A stretch of 10,274 nt of DNA, taken from the NCBI GenBank assembly GCA_017435245.1, contig JAFSFK010000194.1:1-10274 (forward strand). The letters run 5' to 3'. The position numbers and the translations under genes were made by a program. This DNA is from Oscillospiraceae bacterium. Its GTDB lineage: Bacteria > Bacillota > Clostridia > Oscillospirales > Oscillospiraceae. Under the pieces are notes generated by a model. The model ran no database searches. It was not told where the DNA came from and saw nothing but the letters and a program-made list of their open reading frames with translations. Below are positions 1 to 4,984 of this stretch, piece after piece (the first letter of the stretch is position 1; each line of letters starts with the position of its first letter).

Positions 1-146
1 AATTGAAAATGGAAAATGGATAATGGAAAATGATTGTGTGGCCTTCGGCCACTATTTAAATTATTTTCCAGAGGAAAATACCACAATTTTCAATTTTCAA
101 CTTTCAATTTTCAATTCGCTCGGCAGAGCGATAAACCGGAACTTGT
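1..146 (+). repeat. Heptamer-hairpin repeat element, copy 1
   Basis: An AT-rich element cut by the window start. It has a left array of four 7-bp units of type ATGGAAA (2-29) and a right array of four AATTTTC units (85-112), which together make a long imperfect inverted repeat. Between them lie two hairpins: GTGGCC/GGCCAC (38-43 with 47-52, loop TTC) and TATTTTCC/GGAAAATA (62-69 with 73-80, loop AGA). The right end carries a third hairpin, CGCTC/GAGCG (117-121 with 126-130), followed by GATAAACCGGAA, a border module found again elsewhere in the window. A second copy lies inverted at about 4742-4873. No coding capacity is evident. It is probably a non-autonomous dispersed element; the mechanism is unknown. 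Confidence 0.85.
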
Positions 147-295
147 TCTATTTTATCACAGCCTTATTCTTATTGCAACGAACAGAAGATAATGTCGAGC
201 ATTTTGGGAAATATTTGCACCGGTTTCGTGTTTTTTCTGTACTTAGTCAAAGTAAAATGAATAGCACAACGTAGCCTGACCAAGGAGGACAAGCA

Positions 296-1081
296 ATGCA
301 ATGCCAAAAATTGAAAACTTATATGGAGACCGGACGAGTGGTTTTCCTGCCTGCCAAGGCTATCCGACCAAACCCGGCACAACCCCGTCAGTTTTTTCGG
401 GAGGAAACACTGGATGAGTTGGCAGAAAGCATCCGCCGGCATGGAATCCTGCAGCCGCTTTCTGTGCGGAGAATCGGAACAGCCTATGAACTCATCGCCG
501 GGGAACGGCGGCTGCGGGCGGGGATTCAGGCAGGCCTTACGGAGCTGCCGTGTATCGTTATGAATATGGATGATAAGGAATCGGGAATGGCTGCCCTGAT
601 CGAGAATCTTCAACGGCAGGACCTGCATTTTATTGAGGAAGCACAAGGGATCCAAAAGCTGATGGCGCAATGGTCCATGAGCCAGGAGCAGGCAGCAAGA
701 CTCCTGGGAAAAAGTCAGAGCGCCGTTGCCAACAAGCTTCGGCTGCTGCGTCACAGTTCCAATGTGCTGCGTGCTATACGGGAGGGCGAGCTGACAGAAC
801 GCCACGCCCGTGCTCTGTTAAAGCTGCCCACCGACCCGCAAAAAATGCAGGCCATTCATAGCATCGTAAAGCTGGGAATGAGCGTTGCCCGGGCAGAAAG
901 CTACATAGATTCCCTCCTGCAAGCCCCAAACGAAAAACCCCGCCGGGCCAATGTTGGCGCATTTCTCAGCAATCTGAACCAATCCCTTGCCAAGATCCAG
1001 CTCAGCGGGATCCCCGCCATCTCCGAACGTCGGGAGACCGACAGTCAGATCGTTCTGACCATCACCATTCCCAAAGCATAA
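296..1081 (+). CDS. noc: Noc-like ParB-family DNA-binding CTPase
   Basis: This 261-residue protein belongs to the ParB/Noc/Spo0J family, DNA-binding CTP-dependent clamps that organise the chromosome. Noc members hold off septum formation over the nucleoid. The N-terminal ParB domain (about 15-115) carries the CTP-site motif GERRLRA (69-75) and ENLQRQDL with IEEA (103-116). A helix-turn-helix follows at about 128-152. The string TERHARALL (167-175) is typical of Noc rather than Spo0J, which usually has a GHAR-type string there. Length is normal for the family. The start is set by GGAGG at 284-288, seven bases before ATG. The B. subtilis Noc membrane-targeting N-terminal helix is not obvious in this protein. 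No parA homologue is visible in the window, and no convincing promoter was found in the 150 bases upstream. ParB family is near certain; the Noc subtype is inferred from motifs. Confidence 0.88.
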   Translation: MQCQKLKTYMETGRVVFLPAKAIRPNPAQPRQFFREETLDELAESIRRHGILQPLSVRRIGTAYELIAGERRLRAGIQAGLTELPCIVMNMDDKESGMAALIENLQRQDLHFIEEAQGIQKLMAQWSMSQEQAARLLGKSQSAVANKLRLLRHSSNVLRAIREGELTERHARALLKLPTDPQKMQAIHSIVKLGMSVARAESYIDSLLQAPNEKPRRANVGAFLSNLNQSLAKIQLSGIPAISERRETDSQIVLTITIPKA

Positions 1082-1086
1082 TCTTA

Positions 1087-1115
1087 TTGCCTGTGCCCGG
1101 AGAATATGATATAAT
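1087..1115 (+). promoter_or_regulatory. Sigma-A promoter for the glycosyltransferase gene
   Basis: A -35 box TTGCCT (1087-1092), a 17-bp spacer, and a perfect TATAAT (1110-1115) preceded by TG one base upstream, an extended -10. Predicted start of transcription is near 1122, giving a leader of about 26 bases before the ATG at 1148. It lies just after the noc stop codon, so the glycosyltransferase need not depend on noc transcription. Confidence 0.8.
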
Positions 1116-1147
1116 TGATCCAAACCAAAATCAAAGGTGAGGATCTT

Positions 1148-2176
1148 ATGAAACTCTTATCCTTTATCATCCCCTCTTATAACTGCCGTCAGTATTTGGA
1201 CAAATGCATCGGCTCTATGCTCTGTCCGGAAGTTTTGGACAAGCTGGATATCATCATCGTCAATGACGGTTCCACAGACGATACAGCCGCTGTTGCGGAA
1301 GCCTACTGTGACCGCTACCCCGAAAGTATCCGGCTCATTAACCAGGAAAACAAAGGCCACGGCGGTGCCCTGAACACCGGCTGCGCCGCTGCAACCGGAA
1401 AATACCTGAAGGTCATCGATGCTGATGACTGGGTGGAAACCAAAAATCTGCCTGCATTTTTATCTGCCCTGGAAATCTGCGAAAGTGATGTGGTGCTGAC
1501 GCACCACTATACCCGCAATGTATCCACCGGCGAAACACGGCATTGGAAAAGCTACCCGGAGACCTTCGGTCATGCGCTTTCCATGTCACAAATCATGGAA
1601 AAACCCAATGATTTTTTCCGAAGTCTGACCTTCCACGGAATTACTTACCGCACGGAATTTTACCGCCAGCAAGGCATCGCCCTGTCTGAGCACGTATTTT
1701 ACGAAGATCAGGAGTATTCCACCATCCCCTGCTGCTGCGCCGGGAGTATCACCTGCCTGGATCTTTTTATTTATAATTACCGTATCGGAGATGTGAATCA
1801 AAGTGTTTCCGATGCCAATCAGCTGAAGCGGCTGAGCCATTCGGAAACCGTAATGGACCGCCTGCTCCGGGAATATGAGATCCGGCCTTTATCCCCCGCC
1901 GGAAGGGAATTTTTCCAGACCAAAATAAAAGTTTTTGTTCTGGGCTACCTGCTTACCGTCCTTCTGGCAGAAAAGAATAAGGCCGCCGGCCGGCAACGGG
2001 CAGCAAAAATGATGGCTCTGCTGGAAGAAAAGCTCCCGCAGGCCTACAGCTTGGCACACAAACAATACAAGGTGTTCCGGCTTTTGAACCGGCTGCGCAT
2101 TTCCAAAGCAGTCTGGGACCGTCTGATGGAATCCAGGCTGTATCACCGTCTGAAAGGCAACCACGATTTTGAATAA
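1148..2176 (+). CDS. Family 2 glycosyltransferase
   Basis: A 342-residue GT-A fold glycosyltransferase that would move a sugar from a nucleotide-sugar donor to a cell-surface or exopolysaccharide acceptor at the cytoplasmic face. The N-terminus has the family 2 entry IIPSYN (7-12). NDGSTDDT (39-46) marks the nucleotide-binding edge, DADD (91-94) is the metal-binding DXD, and YEDQE (185-189) sits where the catalytic base is expected. The C-terminal 120 residues are basic and helical with no clear membrane anchor. The frame is open from a TTG at 1115, but that overlaps the -10 box. ATG 1148 has AAGGTGAGG at 1134-1142, five bases upstream, and begins directly with the conserved strand, so it is chosen. 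There are no polysaccharide-locus neighbours, so the acceptor cannot be named. Confidence 0.9.
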   Translation: MKLLSFIIPSYNCRQYLDKCIGSMLCPEVLDKLDIIIVNDGSTDDTAAVAEAYCDRYPESIRLINQENKGHGGALNTGCAAATGKYLKVIDADDWVETKNLPAFLSALEICESDVVLTHHYTRNVSTGETRHWKSYPETFGHALSMSQIMEKPNDFFRSLTFHGITYRTEFYRQQGIALSEHVFYEDQEYSTIPCCCAGSITCLDLFIYNYRIGDVNQSVSDANQLKRLSHSETVMDRLLREYEIRPLSPAGREFFQTKIKVFVLGYLLTVLLAEKNKAAGRQRAAKMMALLEEKLPQAYSLAHKQYKVFRLLNRLRISKAVWDRLMESRLYHRLKGNHDFE

Positions 2177-2219
2177 CAGCACAGCCCGGTGTCCTCTTCG
2201 GCACCGGGCTGCGTTGTTA
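2174..2219 (+). terminator. Long hairpin at the glycosyltransferase 3' end
   Basis: Arms 2174-2191 and 2202-2219 pair over 18 positions with two G-T type mismatches around a 10-base loop. The inner core CAGCCCGGTG/CACCGGGCTG is perfect. The left arm begins within the TAA stop codon. There is no T-run after it, so it is an atypical intrinsic terminator, or an mRNA 3'-end stabilising structure. Confidence 0.6.
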
Positions 2220-2223
2220 CCTG

Positions 2224-2302
2224 CAAGTTCCAATTTGTCGTAGTGTCAATGTAGGACAGTTCCTTGGTCCCGCCGCCTGCGGGCATCCCGGTGGATAAAT
2301 CG
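2224..2302 (+). repeat. Degenerate modular repeat with border and CCTTGGTCCCGCC core
   Basis: It begins with the border module CAAGTTCCAATTTGTCG (2224-2240). The core shares 13 identical bases, CCTTGGTCCCGCC (2262-2274), with the better-preserved copy at 3052-3064, and a GTAGG string precedes the core in both. The dyad here has been reduced to CCCGC/GCGGG (2269-2273 with 2279-2283). GATAAATCG (2294-2302) may be the decayed right border. Confidence 0.6.
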
Positions 2303-2314
2303 AAAATTAGCAGC

Positions 2315-2338
2315 AAAAAACCTCCCGTTTTCGGGAGG
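2315..2338 (-). terminator. Intrinsic-terminator-like hairpin, minus strand
   Basis: Read on the minus strand: CCTCCCG, loop AAAA, CGGGAGG, then six T residues (complement of 2315-2320). The stem is a perfect 7 bp. It points away from the glycosyltransferase, so it would end minus-strand transcription coming from the broken frame at 2589-2807. Confidence 0.6.
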
Positions 2339-2360
2339 AAAAAGATCTTTTAATAAAAAG

Positions 2361-2430
2361 TGAAATGACCCTTGACTACTGCTTCCTGTCTGACTCAGAA
2401 AACATTTTTGTGTAGTCAAGGGTCATTTCA
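2361..2430. repeat. Perfect 19-bp inverted repeat with 32-bp loop
   Basis: Arms 2361-2379 and 2412-2430 are exact reverse complements, starting TGAAATGACCC and ending GGGTCATTTCA. On the minus strand the second arm is followed by CTTTTTATT, so it could act as a terminator for a minus-strand transcript. The long loop is unusual for that. The alternative is the two terminal repeats of a transposable element brought together by internal deletion; no target-site duplication is apparent. Confidence 0.75.
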
Positions 2431-2440
2431 TTTCGCTCTT

Positions 2441-2588
2441 AGTATCTAACATCATTGGTTAACCTCTCTTTCTGCAGAATTGACGATGCTCTTTTCAGCC
2501 CCACTCCATAACACCGAAAAACCCAAATTTCAGTTCATAATTCTCTTAAGCGAGATGTGCTTATGTGTTGGAATCGTTCTTATAAAGT
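2441..2588. other. AT-rich gap segment without a supported gene
   Basis: This lies between the 19-bp dyad and the stop of the broken minus-strand frame. A plus-strand frame from TTG 2480 to 2791 runs across it and translates into hydrophobic runs, but it has no ribosome site and starts with a rare codon. On the minus strand an ATG at 2592-2590 overlaps the TGA of the broken frame (ATGA) and opens only about 20 codons. Nothing here can be named. Confidence 0.4.
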
Positions 2589-2807
2589 TCATCGTCGGTT
2601 TCGGTTCTCAGAAAACCCAGGATCACGCTTCCAGCTTCGCAGCGCCCAGTTTACAAATTTTGGTTGCTTTACTTGCTGATTTGCTTTTGATTTGCGTTTG
2701 GCTTTTTGCTTGGGATCGTTATTGCTTACGTTCTTGCTGCTTACGCCTTCTGCATTATCATTTTTTAAGATCCTATTTCTTAGAACCTTGAGGATTTACG
2801 TGTACAT
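2589..2807 (-). pseudogene. Small basic reading frame broken by a stop at codon 4
   Basis: On the minus strand AGAGGTGA (complement of 2813-2820) lies six bases before an ATG at 2807, one of the best ribosome sites in the window. A promoter-like pair sits just upstream. The frame reads Met-Tyr-Thr and then TAA, but after that stop the same frame stays open for 68 codons to a TGA at 2589-2591. The continuation is hydrophilic and very basic, rich in Lys, Asn and Gln, with a lysine-rich middle and a Trp-containing C-terminal third. I do not recognise it. One substitution in codon 4 would restore a protein of about 72 residues. It may be a pseudogene, a stop-coupled leader peptide, or chance openness. 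The opposite-strand frame at 2480-2791 has no ribosome site and is less likely. Confidence 0.35.
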
Positions 2808-2830
2808 TGGTATCACCTCTTTGTGTCTAT

Positions 2831-2859
2831 AAGATATCACAACTTTTTGCATTTTGCAA
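2831..2859 (-). promoter_or_regulatory. Promoter-like pair before the broken minus-strand frame
   Basis: On the minus strand: TTGCAA (2854-2859), 17-bp spacer, TATCTT (2831-2836), with an expected start near 2824. A 13-bp palindrome, TTGCA-TTT-TGCAA (2847-2859), covers the -35 box and could be a repressor site. The consensus match is moderate, but the position ahead of a strong ribosome site supports it. Confidence 0.5.
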
Positions 2860-2877
2860 TATGTAATATTATATAAA

Positions 2878-2900
2878 TTGCACAAACTTTACTTGTGCAA
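2878..2900. promoter_or_regulatory. Operator-like dyad TTGCACAA-N7-TTGTGCAA
   Basis: Perfect 8-bp half-sites (2878-2885 and 2893-2900) separated by seven bases, a layout typical of dimeric regulator sites. The TGCAA core recurs in the palindrome at 2847-2859. The dyad lies between the minus-strand promoter at 2831-2859 and the plus-strand promoter at 2936-2965. The cognate regulator is not visible. Confidence 0.5.
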
Positions 2901-2935
2901 AACACAGAAATCCTTATATCGAAGACACTCCCCTA

Positions 2936-2965
2936 TTGACAATTTCTCTGCAGCTGTGTTATGCT
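2936..2965 (+). promoter_or_regulatory. Strong plus-strand promoter without a gene
   Basis: Perfect -35 TTGACA (2936-2941), 18-bp spacer, TATGCT (2960-2965) with TG one base upstream, an extended -10. The predicted start is near 2972. Only a terminator follows, so any transcript would be about 34 bases long. Confidence 0.65.
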
Positions 2966-2974
2966 GAGGGTGAC

Positions 2975-3005
2975 GGCGGCTCATTGGAGCCGCCATTTTT
3001 ATTTT
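2975..3005 (+). terminator. Intrinsic terminator directly after a promoter
   Basis: Perfect 8-bp stem GGCGGCTC/GAGCCGCC (2975-2982 with 2987-2994), loop ATTG, then ATTTTTATTTT. It begins about three bases after the predicted start of the promoter at 2936-2965. It could be what is left after the gene between promoter and terminator was deleted, or it could define a tiny structured RNA. Confidence 0.75.
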
Positions 3006-3105
3006 CAAATTCCATTTATCGAGCGGTTCGTTTTTGTCATGTAGGGCGGGGCCTTGGTCCCGCCCTACATTGGCATATAAGATCCAGCTCGATAAACTGG
3101 ACGTT
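3006..3105 (+). repeat. Complete modular repeat: border, GTAGGGCGGG hairpin, border
   Basis: The left border CAAATTCCATTTATCGAGC (3006-3024) and the right border GCTCGATAAACTGGA (3087-3101) are inverted copies of each other (TTTATCGAGC pairs with GCTCGATAAA). Between them is a perfect 12-bp hairpin, ATGTAGGGCGGG/CCCGCCCTACAT (3039-3050 with 3059-3070, loop GCCTTGGT). The same borders occur at 129-146 and within 4665-4907. No coding frame is supported. Confidence 0.75.
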
Positions 3106-3119
3106 AACCGATACCGTAC

Positions 3120-3149
3120 AAAATTCCCCGGGGCAAATGCCCCGGGGAA
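3120..3149 (-). terminator. Intrinsic terminator of the permease gene
   Basis: Read on the minus strand: perfect 11-bp stem TTCCCCGGGGC/GCCCCGGGGAA around loop ATTT, followed by TTTTGT. It begins 13 bases past the permease stop codon. The stem is G+C-rich and the T-run follows at once, so this is a confident call. Confidence 0.88.
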
Positions 3150-3162
3150 CGGCTTTCAGAAT

Positions 3163-4554
3163 TTACTTTTTCTTTCTTGCGGCATCCACCCAAACGCCTA
3201 TGGCCATTACCACAACAAAGACGATCAAATACCACACACAACCCATTCCGTGGCTGAATACGGAAGCGATCACCATAAATACGCTGCCGCACAACGCCAG
3301 GATGGGCAGTACGAATCTGCGTACCACATTCTGATCCTTCTCCTTGCGCATCCACTGGATAAAAATGGGCAGGTACATCAGATAGATGGTAATGATGGGC
3401 AGCTCCGAGGAATCGAACACAAAGGGGCCGGTCCAGGTGCAAGCCAGATTGCTGAAGTAGAAGTAGCAGAACCAAACCGCCACCAGCAGAAGTCCGATGA
3501 TAGAAGAATTGTTGGGCATATTGGTCTTGCTGTCAACCTCTCCAAACATCTCCGGCTTGGGACCTTCTCCACGGGCCGCCACTGCATACATGCCACGACA
3601 GGTTGCCAGCATCAAGCCATTCACCGTGCCAAAACAGGATATGGCGATAAACAGCTTCAGAATATTACCCAGCACGCCGCCGAAGATATTGGTAAAAGCA
3701 ATGGTGGCACCCTGATCGATCAGTTCCTGGTTGGTAGCGCCGCCGGCCACGCCCACATAGTAGAGAATATACACCACAGCGATGATAATGCCGCCCACGA
3801 TCAATGCTCTGGGCAGGTTTTTCTTGGAATCCTTGATCTCAGAGTTGATGGAAGTAGCAATGATCCAGCCTTCGTAGGCAAAGGCGGTTGCGCAAACCGC
3901 CGCAAACAACGGATTGGCAGACACCTCTGCCACCTGGGCAGTAGTCTGGAAATTCTGGGAAAGCATTCCGTTTACCAGACCGTAGATGACACCTACCACC
4001 ATCATCAGACCCAGAGGGATCAGCTTGATCACGGTAGTTGTGGTTTGGAATTTACCCGCCAGCTTGGGTGACAGAGCATTGACCGCATAGGCAAAGGCCA
4101 TATAAAACAGTGTCAGCGCCATACACTCCGGTCCCAGGATACAGCCGCCCTCAGCAGCTGGGATGATCATAGGAAAACCGGGATTGACAGAAACCAAAAA
4201 CTCCATAGTATACCGGGCAGTGACCCAGCACAGCACGGAAGTCATTGCCGGGAAGTAGATAGTAGCAATGAACCAGCCCATAATATATCCGTACCGGGGA
4301 CCTACCGTTGCTTCGGCATAGTCCACAATGCCGTTGACCCGTTCATATTTCTGTCCCATAAAGGAGAAGGTCAGCAGGCACACCAGCATAATGGCACCGC
4401 CGATGATCCAGGCCAGGATACCCAGCGGCATATCGCCGCCGGTCTTTTGCAGGATCGTCTGCGCCTTAAAGAACACACCGGAACCGATGACGATACCCAC
4501 CACCATACAAATGGCAGTAAACAGGCCGTATTTGCGTTCGAGTTTATTCGCCAT
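3163..4554 (-). CDS. APC-superfamily amino acid permease
   Basis: A 463-residue, very hydrophobic membrane protein with about 12 membrane segments, the usual size and layout for amino acid/polyamine/organocation transporters. The first segment has the substrate-binding loop GIVIGSGVFFKA (20-31), resembling the GSGIF signature of the LAT-like and SteT exchangers. The middle has FAYEGWIIATSINSEIKD, the equivalent of the broken sixth helix and its following loop in this family. The C-terminus ends in basic residues facing the cytoplasm. It probably imports or exchanges a neutral amino acid across the cell membrane, but the substrate cannot be read from the sequence. ATG at 4554 has GAGGA six bases upstream on the minus strand. 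It is a single-gene unit with its own promoter and terminator, convergent with the glycosyltransferase and divergent from recJ. Confidence 0.9.
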   Translation of the reverse strand: MANKLERKYGLFTAICMVVGIVIGSGVFFKAQTILQKTGGDMPLGILAWIIGGAIMLVCLLTFSFMGQKYERVNGIVDYAEATVGPRYGYIMGWFIATIYFPAMTSVLCWVTARYTMEFLVSVNPGFPMIIPAAEGGCILGPECMALTLFYMAFAYAVNALSPKLAGKFQTTTTVIKLIPLGLMMVVGVIYGLVNGMLSQNFQTTAQVAEVSANPLFAAVCATAFAYEGWIIATSINSEIKDSKKNLPRALIVGGIIIAVVYILYYVGVAGGATNQELIDQGATIAFTNIFGGVLGNILKLFIAISCFGTVNGLMLATCRGMYAVAARGEGPKPEMFGEVDSKTNMPNNSSIIGLLLVAVWFCYFYFSNLACTWTGPFVFDSSELPIITIYLMYLPIFIQWMRKEKDQNVVRRFVLPILALCGSVFMVIASVFSHGMGCVWYLIVFVVVMAIGVWVDAARKKK

Positions 4555-4590
4555 AACATATCCTCATTTCTTATATTTCTTAATTTTATT

Positions 4591-4619
4591 ATTATATCAT
4601 AAGAAAGCAGAATTTGCAA
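4591..4619 (-). promoter_or_regulatory. Sigma-A promoter for the permease
   Basis: On the minus strand: TTGCAA (complement of 4614-4619), exactly 17 bp, then perfect TATAAT (4591-4596), preceded by TG one base upstream. The predicted leader is about 30 bases. The surrounding bases are AT-rich, as expected. Confidence 0.82.
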
Positions 4620-4664
4620 TGTGCGGTTTTTTAATTCCGATCTTGCGCTCCGAATTTCATCCAC

Positions 4665-4907
4665 TAAGTCCAATTTACCGGTGAGATGTTCGTTAGAATC
4701 CGTAGGGGCGCATTCCATATGCGCCCGTCAAATTCCAATTTAGCGCTCTGACGAGCGAATTGAAAATTGAAAGTTGAAAGTTGAAAATCGTGGTATTTTC
4801 CTTCAGAAAATAATTTAAAACGTCGGCGTAGCCGACACAATCATTTTCAATTTTCCATTTTCCATTTTCAATTATTATCGAGCGTCAGCTCGATAAACCG
4901 GAATTTG
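4665..4907 (-). repeat. Composite of modular repeats, including inverted heptamer-hairpin copy 2
   Basis: Modules in order: border-like AGTCCAATTTACCGG (4667-4681); hairpin GGGCGCAT/ATGCGCCC (4706-4713 with 4719-4726) preceded by CGTAG; border CAAATTCCAATTTAGCG (4729-4745); hairpin CGCTC/GAGCG; then the heptamer element inverted relative to copy 1. Its heptamer arrays are at 4762-4789 and 4843-4870, and its inner hairpins are TATTTTC/GAAAATA and GTCGGC/GCCGAC (4822-4827 with 4831-4836). A final perfect 9-bp hairpin, TTATCGAGC/GCTCGATAA (4875-4883 with 4888-4896), runs into border GCTCGATAAACCGGAATTT. The GTCGGC stem differs from copy 1 at two base pairs, both compensated. It occupies most of the permease-recJ divergent spacer but leaves both promoters intact. 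Confidence 0.85.
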
Positions 4908-4933
4908 AAGTACAGAAATTAACAAACTGCCTA

Positions 4934-4962
4934 TTGTGCATCCGGAGCATTTTTGTTATAAT
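4934..4962 (+). promoter_or_regulatory. Sigma-A promoter of the recJ-relA-dtd cluster
   Basis: TTGTGC (4934-4939), 17-bp spacer, perfect TATAAT (4957-4962), with TG one base upstream. The start of transcription is expected near 4969, only about 16 bases before the recJ ATG. That would exclude most of AAGGAA (4965-4970), the only purine-rich stretch able to serve as a ribosome site. Confidence 0.8.
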
Positions 4963-4984
4963 ATAAGGAAAATGTTTAAAATGG

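Noticed and set aside
1..116. Possible CRISPR array from regularly spaced AT-rich units
   Set aside because: Units are only 7 bp, directly abutting and inverted between the two halves, with no spacers and no cas genes.
164..243. Candidate noc promoters
   Set aside because: The best pairs (TTATTC with GATAAT at 164-193; TTGCAC with TGTACT at 215-243) match the consensus poorly and cannot be told from chance in AT-rich DNA.
23..274. 83-codon plus-strand frame at the left end
   Set aside because: Runs through a dispersed repeat made of 7-bp units and hairpins, with no ribosome site; its residues simply mirror the repeat.
170..805. Antisense open frame over the noc start
   Set aside because: Overlaps the strongly supported ParB domain and lacks start signals.
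2480..2791. Plus-strand frame of 103 codons with hydrophobic runs
   Set aside because: Begins with TTG, has no ribosome site, and overlaps a minus-strand frame that has better start signals. The hydrophobicity comes from reading the complement of a Lys-rich frame.
3034..4071. Plus-strand open frame of about 345 codons opposite the permease
   Set aside because: It starts inside a repeat, is His/Gln-rich in a way typical of antisense translation, and overlaps a well-supported transporter gene with terminator.
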